Positions 45,043 to 54,592 of a stretch of DNA of 64,000 nucleotides are shown one piece after another (within the stretch, counting starts at the first letter, position 1; every line of letters begins with the position of its first letter). This DNA comes from Clostridia bacterium UC5.1-2E3. GTDB taxonomy: Bacteria; Bacillota; Clostridia; Lachnospirales; Lachnospiraceae. The position numbers and the translations under genes are program-made. Below the pieces are notes generated by a model. The model ran no database searches. It was given only the letters and a program-made list of their open reading frames with translations, and was not told the DNA's origin. Location: the NCBI GenBank assembly GCA_001304875.1, contig BBZO01000005.1:108711-172710 (forward strand), written 5' to 3'.

Positions 45043-45506
45043 AGGCAGGAATGAAAGCGCCGGAGTTTACGCTTCCGGATAAGGACGGAAATGAAGTTTC
45101 GCTGGACAGTTTTCTGGGAAAGGGAACGCCGGTGGTAGTCTATTTTTATCCCAAGGATTCCACGCCGGGCTGCACGAAGCAGGCCTGCGCGTTCCGCGAC
45201 GCCTACGCGGACTATGAGAAGCTGGGCGTGCCGGTCATCGGCATCAGCAAGGACAGCGTGAAGTCCCACGGAAATTTTGCGCTGAAACAGAATCTTCCGT
45301 TCACGCTGCTCTCCGACCCGGAGCTTAAAGCGATCCAGGCTTACGACGTGTGGCAGGAGAAAAAGCTCTACGGAAAGGTGAGCATGGGCGTGGTGCGGAC
45401 GACCTATGTGATCGGCAGCGACGGCGTGATTTTAAAGGTTTATGACAAGGTGAAGCCGGAGAAGAACGCCGGGGAAATTCTGGAATTTCTGGGGACGGTT
45501 TTATGA
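45036..45506 (+). CDS. bcp: Thioredoxin-dependent thiol peroxidase (Bcp)
   Basis: 156 residues. Peroxidatic Cys46 and resolving Cys51 in STPGCTKQACAFRDAY; then GISKDSVKSHGNFALKQNLPF. Reduces hydroperoxides using thioredoxin. ATG 45036 is behind GGAGGACAA and overlaps the end of the GIY-YIG gene; its own end overlaps yaaA by ATGA. The group is consistent with an oxidative stress operon. Confidence 0.94.
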   Translation: MLEAGMKAPEFTLPDKDGNEVSLDSFLGKGTPVVVYFYPKDSTPGCTKQACAFRDAYADYEKLGVPVIGISKDSVKSHGNFALKQNLPFTLLSDPELKAIQAYDVWQEKKLYGKVSMGVVRTTYVIGSDGVILKVYDKVKPEKNAGEILEFLGTVL

Positions 45507-46255
45507 AAATAATTGTGTCGCCCGCGAAGAAAATGCGGGCTGCGGATGACTGGATGGCTGCGGAGACCGTTCCGGTTTACATAAATGAGGCGGAGACGCT
45601 TTTAAAAAAGTTAAAATCCTGCACGGAGCCGGAGCTTAAGGCGATTTTCAAGGCCAACGACTCCATTACCCACGAGAATTTCATACGCTACAGAGACATG
45701 CAAAGAGCTGGCGGCCCTACGCCGGCTCTGCTGGCGTATGTGGGGATCCAGTACCAGTACATGGCCCCGCAGGTGTTCTCTGCGGCGCAGTGGCAGTACG
45801 TCTGCCGGAACCTGCGGATTTTGAGCGGGTTCTACGGGATTCTGAGGCCGTCCGACGGGATCATGCCCTACCGCCTGGAGATGCAGGCGAAATTCGGGGC
45901 GGATGCGCCGGTCAGCGATCTTTACAGTTTCTGGGGCGATAAAATTTACCGGGAGCTGGTGTGTGAGGATAAAGAAATCCTCAACCTGGCCTCCAAAGAG
46001 TACAGCCGGGCGGTGGAGAAATACTTAGAGCCGGAGGTGCGTTTCGTCACCTGCGTGTTCGCTGAGCGGGACGAAAAGACAGGGAAACTTAAGACCAAGG
46101 CCACGGAGGCCAAGATGGCCCGCGGCGAGATGGTGCGCTACCTGGCGGAGACCGGCGGCAGCGGGCCGGAGGCCGCGAAAGGATTTGACCGGCTGGGATT
46201 TTCCTACGAGGAAAGTCTTTCCGATCCGGCCAACTATGTGTTTGTGAAGAAATAA
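45503..46255 (+). CDS. yaaA: Peroxide stress protein YaaA
   Basis: 250 residues, intact. MKIIVSPAKKMRAADDW, NDSITHENFIRYRDMQRAG, FYGILRPSDGIMPYRLEMQ and LDKIY...-like segment (FWGDKIYRELV) are the YaaA/DUF328 pattern. YaaA limits damage by intracellular iron during peroxide stress. Directly coupled to bcp, which supports the role. Confidence 0.93.
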   Translation: MKIIVSPAKKMRAADDWMAAETVPVYINEAETLLKKLKSCTEPELKAIFKANDSITHENFIRYRDMQRAGGPTPALLAYVGIQYQYMAPQVFSAAQWQYVCRNLRILSGFYGILRPSDGIMPYRLEMQAKFGADAPVSDLYSFWGDKIYRELVCEDKEILNLASKEYSRAVEKYLEPEVRFVTCVFAERDEKTGKLKTKATEAKMARGEMVRYLAETGGSGPEAAKGFDRLGFSYEESLSDPANYVFVKK

Positions 46256-46274
46256 AGAGAGAGATGACAGCAGT

Positions 46275-47502
46275 ATGATAAGGATTCTTGCAAAAATATT
46301 TATAAAAGGAGCGATCGACGGCCCCCAGGAAGCCGGGGAGCCGGAGACGAAAGGGGACGGGGATGCCGGGAGCGCGCATCAGGACCGGGCCGCCGTGCGC
46401 CGTGCATACGGTATGCTGTGCAGCCTGGTGGGCATAGGATTAAATATTCTTCTGTTTGCCGGTAAATACCTGGCCGGGCGTCTCAGCGGCTCCATCGCCG
46501 TCACCGCCGACGCGTTCAACAACCTGTCGGACGCGGGCTCGTCTTTGATGACACTGGTGGGATTTAAGTTTGCCGGCATGAAGCCGGACAAGGACCACCC
46601 TTTCGGCCACGGGCGCATCGAATATGTGTCGGGCTTCTGCGTGTCTCTGGCGATTCTGCTCATGGGAGTGGAGCTCTTGAAAACGTCGGCGGAGAAGATC
46701 ATTCATCCGGAGCCGGTGGACACCGGGCTTTTAACCGGGGGCATTCTGCTGGCGTCGGTGGCGGTCAAATTATATATGGCGTTTTATAACCGCTCCATCG
46801 GAAAGAAGATCGATTCATCGGCCATGCGCGCCACGGCGGCGGACAGCTTGAGCGACGCGGTGGCGACCACGGTGGTATTTCTGTCCATGGTGATCATGCG
46901 CACGGCGGGGGTAAATGTGGACGGCTGGTGCGGCGCGCTGGTGGCCTGTTCATCCTCTATGCCGGCTACGGCGCGGCGCGGGATACCTTGAGTCCTCTTC
47001 TGGGGCAGGCCCCGGATCCGGAGCTGATCCGGCAGATCCGCGATATCACCATGGCCCACAAGGAGATCATAGGGATTCACGATCTGGTGGTGCACGACTA
47101 TGGCCCCGGGCGGATTATGATTTCTCTCCACGGCGAGGTGCCGGGGGACGGGGATATCTTCGAGCTTCACGAGGTCATCGACGAGGTGGAGACGGAGCTG
47201 AACGAGAAGCTGGGCTGCGAGGCCGTGATTCACATGGATCCCATTGCGGTCAACGACGAGCTGGTGAAGCGCACCAGGGAGCAGGTGGCGAAGCTGGTCT
47301 GGGAGATCGATCCGAAATTCACGATGCACGATTTCCGCATGGTCAACGGCCCGGCCCGGACGAAGCTGATCTTCGACGTGGTGGTGCCCTTCGGCTACGG
47401 CATGACGGACGCCAGGTGCGGGAGAAGATCGAGACGGCCGTCACGGAGACATGGGGAAATTATTCGGCGGTCGTAAAGGTAGACCACGATTTTTGCGAAT
47501 AG
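46275..47502 (+). CDS. Cation diffusion facilitator family transporter (two frameshifts)
   Basis: Begins MIRILAKIFIKGAIDGPQEA. Metal-binding helix motif SIAVTADAFNNLSDAGSSL and PDKDHPFGHGRIEYVSG; six membrane helices; C-terminal dimerisation domain with GIHDLVVHDYGPGR and EAVIHMDPIAVND. One base is lost near 46948 and one near 47417; joined length about 408 residues. CDF proteins export Zn2+, Mn2+ or Fe2+ in exchange for protons; after yaaA and bcp, metal-stress relief is plausible. Confidence 0.87.
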
Positions 47503-47526
47503 AAACAGGGATAGGAAGATGATGGT

Positions 47527-49224
47527 ATGAAGAAACGGGAAAGAGGCGGCAGGAAGCTTTTGTGTACGGCAGCCGCGGCGGCGCTCTGTGCGGCGCTTCT
47601 TTCCGGCTGCGAAGGAACGTCCGCGGCGTTTTTTGTCAGTGGTTCCGGGAAGGAATCCGGACAGGGTGGCGAGACGGCGGGTGAGCCGGATGGCTCATAC
47701 GGAGCGGAAAGGGATGCCGGGCGTGAGCCCGAGACCAGCCGCCCGCTTGAGAAGGAGACCATGCCGCAGATCGACTATGAGGCGCTGGAAAACTGGTTTG
47801 GAGACGGGAGTTCCGGCGGAGGTTCTGGCTCCGGGGATGCGTCCGATCCGGCGGGGAATGGAGAACATGGCGATTTGGACAGTGACGGCCGCGGGGGTTC
47901 CAATGGCTCCGGCATCGGAAATTCCGGCCCCGGCGAAGGCATCGCCGGCCCCGACTCCTCTGGCCCCGGCGCGCTCTCTGTGCGGGATAAAAATGTGCAG
48001 TCCCGCGTGGTGATTGCCACGGACGTTCACTACCTGGCCGATCAGCTGGCCGACGGGAAGTGCGAGAGCTTCATGGAGATGGCGGAGGAGAGCGACGGCC
48101 GTGTGCTCCCGTATCTGTGGGAGATCACGGACGCATTTTTTGATGAAGTATCGGAAATCCGTCCCGATTTTCTGATTGTCAGCGGAGACCTGACCATGGA
48201 GGGAGAGAAGCTGAGCCACCAGGAGTTTGCCGAGAAGCTGGGCTCCCTGGAGGACGAGGGGATCCAGGTTCTGGTCATTCCTGGAAATCACGACATCAAC
48301 AACGGCGCGGCCAAGGGATACCGGGAGGACACCATTTACCCGACAGCCAGCGTCACCGCCGGTGAGTTCGCGCAGATTTACGAGGATTACGGCTATCTGG
48401 AGGCGAAGGAGAGGGATGGTTATTCTCTGAGCTACGTCTATAAGCTGGACGACTACTTCCAGTTTCTGATGCTGGACAGCTGCCAGTACGACCCGGTGAA
48501 CCTGGTGGGCGGCGCGCTGGAAAATGAGACCTACGAGTGGGTGGAGGGCGTCCTGGAAAAATCCTGGGAAACGGGCGTCCGCACGATCCCGGTGACCCAC
48601 CACAATCTCCTGGATCAGAGCGGCGTCAGCAAGGCATTTTTCGACAACTGCACGATCATGCACAGCGAATCTCTTCTGGGACTTCTCTCCGACAACGATG
48701 TGAAGCTGCATTTAAGCGGGCACCTTCACATTCAGCACTACCGGGAGGAGAGCGGCGTCAGCGAGGTGGTCACAGGCTCGCTTCTGATGGAACCGTTCCA
48801 GTACGGAGTCATTGATATTTTGCGGAATGGGGACATACACTATTACAGCAGGCAGGTGGACGTGGAAGGCTGGGCGAAGGACAGAGGCATGAAGAATCCG
48901 GAGCTGCTGGATTTTGAGAGCTACGCGCGGCACTACATGTGGGAGGTTAACTGGGAGAAGGCCTACCGCGAGCTGTCGGCCAAGGTGCAGTCCGGGGACG
49001 TGTATCTGACCGGGGATGAGGTCTACCGGATGGCGCTCTACTACGCGGCAGTCTGCGAGAATTATTACGCGGGAACCATGTATAAGGTCATCGGCGAGGC
49101 GAAGGCGGACCCGGCCTATGAGCTGTGGATGGATATAGAGTTCACCACGGAAACCAGCTCGTTTCTGGACAACATTCTGCAGGATCCGGCGTTAAACTAC
49201 ACGGATATTCTTATAAAATATTGA
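47527..49224 (+). CDS. Secreted metallophosphoesterase lipoprotein
   Basis: 565 residues, intact. Lipobox LLSGCEG near residue 22-28, then a long Gly/Ser/Pro-rich linker to about residue 150. Calcineurin-like core: VVIATDVHYLADQ, FLIVSGDLTMEGE, VIPGNHDINNG, IPVTHHNLLDQ, LHLSGHLHIQHYR (metal ligands Asp, His, Asn). The C-terminal 150 residues are helical. It probably hydrolyses phosphomono- or diesters outside the cell. Substrate unknown. Confidence 0.88.
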   Translation: MKKRERGGRKLLCTAAAAALCAALLSGCEGTSAAFFVSGSGKESGQGGETAGEPDGSYGAERDAGREPETSRPLEKETMPQIDYEALENWFGDGSSGGGSGSGDASDPAGNGEHGDLDSDGRGGSNGSGIGNSGPGEGIAGPDSSGPGALSVRDKNVQSRVVIATDVHYLADQLADGKCESFMEMAEESDGRVLPYLWEITDAFFDEVSEIRPDFLIVSGDLTMEGEKLSHQEFAEKLGSLEDEGIQVLVIPGNHDINNGAAKGYREDTIYPTASVTAGEFAQIYEDYGYLEAKERDGYSLSYVYKLDDYFQFLMLDSCQYDPVNLVGGALENETYEWVEGVLEKSWETGVRTIPVTHHNLLDQSGVSKAFFDNCTIMHSESLLGLLSDNDVKLHLSGHLHIQHYREESGVSEVVTGSLLMEPFQYGVIDILRNGDIHYYSRQVDVEGWAKDRGMKNPELLDFESYARHYMWEVNWEKAYRELSAKVQSGDVYLTGDEVYRMALYYAAVCENYYAGTMYKVIGEAKADPAYELWMDIEFTTETSSFLDNILQDPALNYTDILIKY

Positions 49225-49240
49225 AGAAAGGAACACGCGC

Positions 49241-50022
49241 ATGGGAAAATCGGCCTGGGAGAAAGAGTGGGACAGTCTGATAAAGAAGGAAGAAAAATAC
49301 TTAAAGAAACATGAGATACCCAGAGAGTCAAAGCTTAACAGCCTTCTGGCGGACAAGGTGCCGGACAAGCTGCAGGGAGTTCTGGACGCCGCCTTCTGCA
49401 AGGGCTTCTGGCTGGTATTTTCAAAGGGCAGCGCGGTGATCGAGAAAACGTACTCGCCGGAGAAGGGCCTGGAGGACTACAAAATCCGGGAGTTTGCCGC
49501 CAGGGTGAAGAAGGACCGCCGGACACTGCGGGCGTTTCAAAGACCGCCAGAGGCGGGAACCGGGTGAACGTGGCCATCTCTGCCGTGGAAGGCGTGGGGC
49601 TGGGCGTTCTGGGCATCGGCGTGCCGGATATCCCGCTGTTTCTCGGGATGATACTAAAGAGCGTGTACCAGATCGCCCTGGCCTACGGGTTCGGGTACGA
49701 GACCAGGGAGGAGAGGTACTTTATTCTGAAACTGATCGAGACTGCGCTGGAGGACGGCGAGGCCGTCCGGGAGAAAAATGCCGCCGTCGATCAGCTCCTG
49801 TATAAGGGAGAGCTGGAGGTGGATGAGGACATGCTTGGGGAGCAGGTGGAGACCACCTCGCAGGCACTGTCGGAGGAGCTTCTCTACATGAAATTTATCC
49901 AGGGCCTCCCGCTGGTGGGTGTGATCGGCGGCGCGGGCGACGCCATCTGTCTGAAACGGGTGACGGACTATGCGTCGCTTAAGTATCAGAAGAGGTTTCT
50001 GGCGGGGTGGAAGAAGAGGTGA
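49241..50022 (+). CDS. EcsC family protein (one frameshift)
   Basis: Begins MGKSAWEKEWDSLIKKEEKY behind AAGAAAGGAA. The glycine-rich hydrophobic segment VEGVGLGVLGIGVPDIPLFL and IALAYGFGYETREERYFILK match EcsC, which in other Firmicutes accompanies ABC transporters. One A is lost near 49542 (AAA to AA), after which KTARGGNRVNVAISA... continues. About 260 residues joined. Here there is no ecsAB partner; function is not known. Confidence 0.8.
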
Positions 50023-50070
50023 GAACCCGGCCCGCAGGCCGGGGGAACAAGTGCGGCCATACACATGATG

Positions 50071-50149
50071 ATGCCCGCTCTGCGGAGGACGGAACGGATG
50101 AGATCACGTCTCCGTCCGACAGCAAAAGCGGAAATTGGAGAGCGGGCAT
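50071..50149 (+). other. Nested inverted repeats between EcsC and the Rpn remnant
   Basis: Outer perfect arms ATGCCCGCTCT (50071-50081) and AGAGCGGGCAT (50139-50149), inner perfect arms GGACGGA (50087-50093) and TCCGTCC (50111-50117). A GC hairpin CCCGGCC/GGCCGGG precedes (about 50026-50043). An extended -10 (TGGTATAAT) lies near 50193. The rest of 50023-50388 holds no credible gene. Confidence 0.45.
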
Positions 50150-50388
50150 GAGCACCAGGAAAATACCCGGTGACAAATCATCCGTCAGGTGGTATAATAT
50201 CCCTAAGCATTATATTTCTAACTTCTTTTGGCAGTTTGCCAATCTTTATTCTTGCCGCGCAGGCATTTCAAGAAACGTCTTAGAAATTTTCAATGCTGAA
50301 ATTCCATATCAATCAGCAGAGGGGATTTTTTTGCGTTTCAAAAAACGTTTGAAAAGTCCTCTCTCACCACAGAAAGGGGACATGACAG

Positions 50389-50667
50389 ATGAATCAAATG
50401 CGGAAAATCTACGGATCCAAACCGCCGCAGCCGACCCGCGCCTACAAGGACCGGCTGTTCCGGATGATTTTCAAGGACAAAGCAGAATTTCTGACTCTCT
50501 ATAACGCGTTGAATGGCACTTCCTACGCCGACCCGGAAGCATTAAAAATTACCACGTTAGAGTACGCAGTACAGCAGGCGGTGGATACCTGTATTGAGAA
50601 TGGGATACTGACAAAATTTCTGAAAGAACACAAAGCGGAGGAGATCGAGCAACTGCGATCCGAATAG
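50389..50667 (+). pseudogene. Internally deleted Rpn-like nuclease gene
   Basis: 92 residues. The first 55 (MRKIYGSKPPQPTRAYKDRLF, then FLTLYNALNGTSYADPEAL) are the normal N-terminus of clostridial Rpn/PDDEXK_2 proteins; then the sequence jumps into their usual C-terminal part (QQAVDTCIENGILTKFLKEH). The whole catalytic middle, normally about 150 residues, is missing in frame. It is therefore a remnant, or a short variant without nuclease activity. A full-size relative lies at 19716-20618. Confidence 0.65.
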
Positions 50668-50716
50668 TCCATGGGATTCTTAAATTTGACTTATATTGAG
50701 AAGTTTTGCAAAGCAC

Positions 50717-50762
50717 TTGAAAAGGGAAAATAGATTGTTTATACTTGTATTACAGCATACAA
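50717..50762 (+). promoter_or_regulatory. Promoter and GntR-type operator of the second sugar-acid operon
   Basis: TTGAAA (50717-50722), 17-base spacer, TATACT (50740-50745). TTGTAT-N6-ATACAA (50745-50762) overlaps the start point and is the inverted repeat expected for a FadR-type GntR repressor. It lies 230 bases before the regulator gene, leaving a long leader. Confidence 0.6.
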
Positions 50763-50765
50763 CAT

Positions 50766-50896
50766 ACAGGAGAACACAACGCCTCTGCGATCACCCCAGA
50801 GAGAACTGACCGACCATGCAACCCGCCGGGGCTGTTCCTTCTCCTGTGTATGTCTGTACGACAATAACCGGCAGTCGCACCAAAACAAAACTGCCG
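50766..50896 (+). other. Structured leader RNA upstream of gntR
   Basis: ACAGGAGAA (50766-50774) pairs with TTCTCCTGT (50839-50847); inside, CTCTG/CAGAG and CCC/GGG arms give a junction-like fold. A separate hairpin CGGCAGT (50869-50875) / ACTGCCG (50890-50896) follows. Together with flanking bases this is the 322-base stretch 50668-50989 without a clear protein gene; a 38-codon frame at 50815 has only a poor ribosome binding site. Confidence 0.45.
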
Positions 50897-50989
50897 TCAG
50901 CATCAAAACATGCCGCCGCCCGGCGAGTATGAGGCGCGGGGAGGCGGATGGATTTAAAAATTTTATACATTACACAAAGGAGAGTAATT

Positions 50990-51739
50990 ATGCAGCCAAT
51001 TACCCAGGAACGAATCGACGATCTTGTCTACAGACAGCTGTTAGACAACATCAAGACAAATGTGTGGAAGAGCGGAGAGAAGCTTCCGTCGGAGAACGAG
51101 CTCTGTGTGCAGTTGAACGTCAGCAGGATTTCCGTGCGCGCGGCTATCCAGAGACTCAAGTCCATCGGGCTTGTGGAGTCCCGGAAGGGGAAGGGAACCT
51201 TCGTCTGCTCCAACGACGACCTGTTTGATTTTACGAATTTCAAGGACACACTGGATTTGAATGCGGTGGAGTACCGGGAGATTAATGAACTCCGCGAAGT
51301 CCTGGAGCGCAGCGCCGTGCAGAGCATTGTGCGCAGCGGGAAACCTGTGGATATGACCCACATCGAGGATGCCTATGAGGGCATGGTGCGGGCCGCGCAG
51401 AAGCTGGATTATGTGGAACTGACGAAATACGATCTGAATTACCACTGCGCCATCGTGGTGGCCGGTGGAAATTCCAGATTTATACAGATATTAAAGATTT
51501 TCAGGGAAGACTATTACAGGGTTCTTCTGGAGACCAACAAACTGCTGCTCCGGGACTACCCCGACGAGGCGAAGATGCGCAGGCACTTCGATGACTGTCT
51601 GAAACATCACGAGAATCTTCTTCTGGCGCTGAGCGGCAGCTCTGGCGACGCAATGAAGGAGCAGAATAAGTTTATGGAGAGACAGAGGGAGCGCGTGGAG
51701 CACTTCTTTGCCGGACATTACGATCAGAGCAACGGATAA
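50990..51739 (+). CDS. GntR family regulator with FCD ligand domain
   Basis: 249 residues from ATG 50990 behind AAAGGAGA. Winged helix: LLDNIKTNVWKSGEKLPSE and QLNVSRISVRAAIQRLKSIG, RKGKGTFV; FCD domain: INELREVLERSAVQSIV, LTKYDLNYHCAIVVAGGN. Leads the RspA/TRAP operon and probably controls it in response to a sugar acid. It is distinct from the GntR at 22529. Confidence 0.88.
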   Translation: MQPITQERIDDLVYRQLLDNIKTNVWKSGEKLPSENELCVQLNVSRISVRAAIQRLKSIGLVESRKGKGTFVCSNDDLFDFTNFKDTLDLNAVEYREINELREVLERSAVQSIVRSGKPVDMTHIEDAYEGMVRAAQKLDYVELTKYDLNYHCAIVVAGGNSRFIQILKIFREDYYRVLLETNKLLLRDYPDEAKMRRHFDDCLKHHENLLLALSGSSGDAMKEQNKFMERQRERVEHFFAGHYDQSNG

Positions 51740-51796
51740 TTATGCAGATTGGCCAATCGCATTTTTATAAATCATTTTTCAAGGAGGTACAAGGCG

Positions 51797-52997
51797 TTGC
51801 CTAAAATCAGAGACGTAAAGACGTTTATCACCTGCGGATGGGATCAATCTGGTGGTGGTAAAGGTGGAGACGGACGAGCCAGGGCTTTATGGTCTCGGCT
51901 GTGCCACGTTTACGCAGCGCTGCCAGGCAGTGAAAACGCTGATCGACGAGCATTTAAAGCCGCTGGTTGTGGGCCGGGAGGCTTCTGAAATCCAGGAGCT
52001 GTGGAATCTGATGTATCAAAATGCGTATTGGAGAAATGGTCCTGTGATAAACAATGCGGTCGCAGGAATAGACATCGCACTCTGGGACATCAAGGGAAAG
52101 ATGGCAAGTATGCCGGTCTATCAGCTTCTGGGCGGAAAATGCCGGGAGGCACTCACGCTCTACCGGTACGCCAACGGCGGAAGCAGAGAGGAGATTCTCG
52201 ACAAGGCGCAGAGACTGTGGGAGGAAGGCTTTCACCATATCCGTCTGCAGTACATGCCCATGAACGGGTATCCCCAGATGCAGAGGGAGTGGAAACCGGA
52301 CGGGGCGAAGGACGGGTTTTACCAGGATCCTCATGCCTATATGCGGGAGACGGTGGGACTTTTCGAGCACGCGCGGGAGAAGATGGGCTTTGAACCCGAG
52401 TTTATCCACGACGTGCACGAGAGAATTTCCATCAGCGACGGCATCTGCCTGGCGAAGGAGCTGGAGCCCATGAAGCTCTATTTTCTGGAGGACTTATTCT
52501 CTCCCGAGCAGGTGCAGGCCTACGGGGAGCTTAAAAAAATGGTCTCCACACCGCAGGCTTACGGAGAGCTGTGCACCCATCCGCTGGAGTGGAGGGAGGC
52601 TGTGGCATCCCGCTCCATCGATTACATACGGATCCATATGAGCATGGTGGGCGGGATGACGCCCACGGTGAAATGCGCTCATTTCTGCGAGCTTTACGAT
52701 GTGAAAACCGCCTGGCACGGCCCCACGGACATGAATCCGGTGGGCTTCACGGCGCAGATGCATCTGGGACTGGCCAGCCCTAATTTCGGCATCCAGGAGT
52801 GGCCCGACTACGGCGAGAACATTTTCAAGGTGTTTAACGGTATGCCGGAGATGAGAGAGGGCTACGCCTATGTGAATGAGCGGCCGGGCTTCGGCGTGGA
52901 GTTTGACGAGAAGGCGGCGGAGAAGTTTCCCTACAGAAAAGAAGTGATCGGCTGGACGCAGTTCCGCGTGACAGACGGAAGCCTGCACCGGCCGTAG
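51797..52997 (+). CDS. Enolase-superfamily mannonate dehydratase-like protein (RspA family)
   Basis: TTG 51797 is used, 8 bases after AAGGAGGT; the first 15 codons join the rest across a two-base loss near 51835 (CCC to C), recovering DGINLVVVKVET. Then EPGLYGLGCATFTQR, VAGIDIALWDIKGKMASMP, FIHDVHERISISDG, LYFLEDLFSPEQ, WHGPTDMNPVG: the MR/MLE barrel with the RspA mannonate/D-gluconate dehydratase signature. About 400 residues. It would dehydrate a hexonate to a 2-keto-3-deoxy sugar acid. Followed by its TRAP transporter. Confidence 0.88.
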
Positions 52998-53034
52998 ACG
53001 AAAGACCGATGAGAAGGAAGGAGAAGTGTTGTTT

Positions 53035-54081
53035 ATGAGACGATCAGCATGGTTGACAGGAGTATTGGCAGGTGTTTTTTGTCTGACTGCGTGCGGCGGT
53101 CAGAGCGGAAGTCTGGCGGACCAGACCGTGGCGGCTTTGGAGGGCGGCGAGGAGACGACGGCGGCAGAGACGGACGGCGACGTGATCCGCATACGGGTGG
53201 GCTATGGCACCACCGAGGATTCCAGCTTGGGAGAGGGAGTCGCCTACTTTGCCCAGCTTCTGGACGAGATGAGTGAAGGAAAGATCCAGGTGGAGCCCTG
53301 CGGCGGCAGCATTCTCGGCGGCGACCGGGAGACCGTTGAGGGCGTGGGGCTTGGCACTTTTGAGATGTGCAATATCGCCACCGGAACCGTGGCCAATTTT
53401 TCCGATGCATTTTTCCCGCTGGATCTCCCCTATATCGTGACGGACCGCGAGACGGCTTACAGCGTCCTGGACGGGGAGGAGGGACAGGAGGTGCTGGCGA
53501 CACTGGAGAACAGCGGCATCAAGGGCCTAAGCTTCTGGGAGCTGGGATTCAGAGATTTATACAATGGAAAAAAGGAAATCGCACATCCGGAGGATCTTAA
53601 GGGAATGAAGATCCGGGTGATGGAGAATGATATCTATATCTCCCTGTTCAACGGACTGGGCGCATACGCCACCCCCATGTCCATCAGCGAGGTGTTCACG
53701 GCGCTCCAGCAGGGAACCATCGATGGACACGACAACCCCATCGGCGTCACTGCGGCAGGCAAATACTATGAGGCGGTCAAATACTGCACGCAGACCCACC
53801 ATGTATACAGCGCCACCGTCAGCATGATTAACAAGGACTTTTTTGAGAGCCTGGATCCCGAGTATCAGCAGATGATTCTCGAGGCCGACGCCCAGGCCAG
53901 GGACTATGAGAGAAAGCTGGCCCAGGAGGAAGAAGCGGCCGGATATACGGAGTGGGAGGCTAACGGCGGTATCGTGACCGGCGTCGATCTGGACGAGTGG
54001 AAGGCTGCTTCCCAGTTTGTCATCGACGAGTATAAGGATCAGTTGGACATGGATCTGGTAAATGCGCTTGGAGGCCAGTAG
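53035..54081 (+). CDS. dctP: TRAP transporter solute-binding lipoprotein DctP
   Basis: 348 residues from ATG 53035; a GTG at 53026 is also possible and only adds three residues. Lipobox CLTACGGQ near residue 20. DctP features: VEPCGGSILGGDRETVEGVG, FWELGFRDLYNGKKEI, HPEDLKGMKIRVMEND, TALQQGTIDGHDNP. Intact, unlike the copy at 24447. Confidence 0.9.
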   Translation: MRRSAWLTGVLAGVFCLTACGGQSGSLADQTVAALEGGEETTAAETDGDVIRIRVGYGTTEDSSLGEGVAYFAQLLDEMSEGKIQVEPCGGSILGGDRETVEGVGLGTFEMCNIATGTVANFSDAFFPLDLPYIVTDRETAYSVLDGEEGQEVLATLENSGIKGLSFWELGFRDLYNGKKEIAHPEDLKGMKIRVMENDIYISLFNGLGAYATPMSISEVFTALQQGTIDGHDNPIGVTAAGKYYEAVKYCTQTHHVYSATVSMINKDFFESLDPEYQQMILEADAQARDYERKLAQEEEAAGYTEWEANGGIVTGVDLDEWKAASQFVIDEYKDQLDMDLVNALGGQ

Positions 54082-54103
54082 TCCGGCCTGGAAAGGAGAT
54101 GCG

Positions 54104-54592
54104 ATGAAACGGTTTTGCGAAGCGTTCCTTAAACTGGAAAAAGGAATCGGCGGCGCGCTCCTGCTTCTGATGCTGGTGGTTGTATTCTTCGCCACCGTGG
54201 GGCGCTACACTGGTCTTTATAATATGTCCTGGAGCGATGAGGCGGCCAGGTATCTGATGATATGGTTTGTGTTTCTCCTGGCGGGGCTCAGCGCCTTCAG
54301 GGGAGAGATGTTCAGCATCGACCTGGTGACAGAGCATTTGTCGGTCACAGGACAGAAAGTGTTTGCCGTGATAAGGCTGGTTTTAATGACTGCGTTCTGT
54401 ATATTCGCCGTGGTTTACGGCGCAGACCTGGTGCTCCACCAGGCACAGATCCATCAGACGAGCCCGTCGCTCAAGCTGCCCATGTGGTTTATGTACAGCA
54501 GCGTTCCACTGGGCTGTCTGATTCTGGAGCTGCACTACATTGCGCTCACCTGGCTGGAGCTTAGAAAGCCTGGCGGAAAGGGGGAGGCATAG
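54104..54592 (+). CDS. dctQ: TRAP transporter small permease DctQ
   Basis: 162 residues from ATG 54104 behind AAAGGAGA. Four membrane helices; MSWSDEAARYLMIWFVFLLA and FRGEMFSIDLVTEHLS are typical. Its stop is directly joined to the dctM start (TAGATG). Confidence 0.9.
   Translation: MKRFCEAFLKLEKGIGGALLLLMLVVVFFATVGRYTGLYNMSWSDEAARYLMIWFVFLLAGLSAFRGEMFSIDLVTEHLSVTGQKVFAVIRLVLMTAFCIFAVVYGADLVLHQAQIHQTSPSLKLPMWFMYSSVPLGCLILELHYIALTWLELRKPGGKGEA

Noticed and set aside
47695..48711. A 338-codon open frame on the minus strand inside the metallophosphoesterase gene
   Set aside because: It mirrors the coding strand of an intact gene with clear motifs; its translation has no recognisable pattern and no ribosome binding site. 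GC-rich genes create such antisense frames.
50007..50504. A 165-codon plus-strand frame between EcsC and the Rpn remnant
   Set aside because: Overlaps the end of EcsC and the start of the Rpn remnant in another frame and shows no family pattern.
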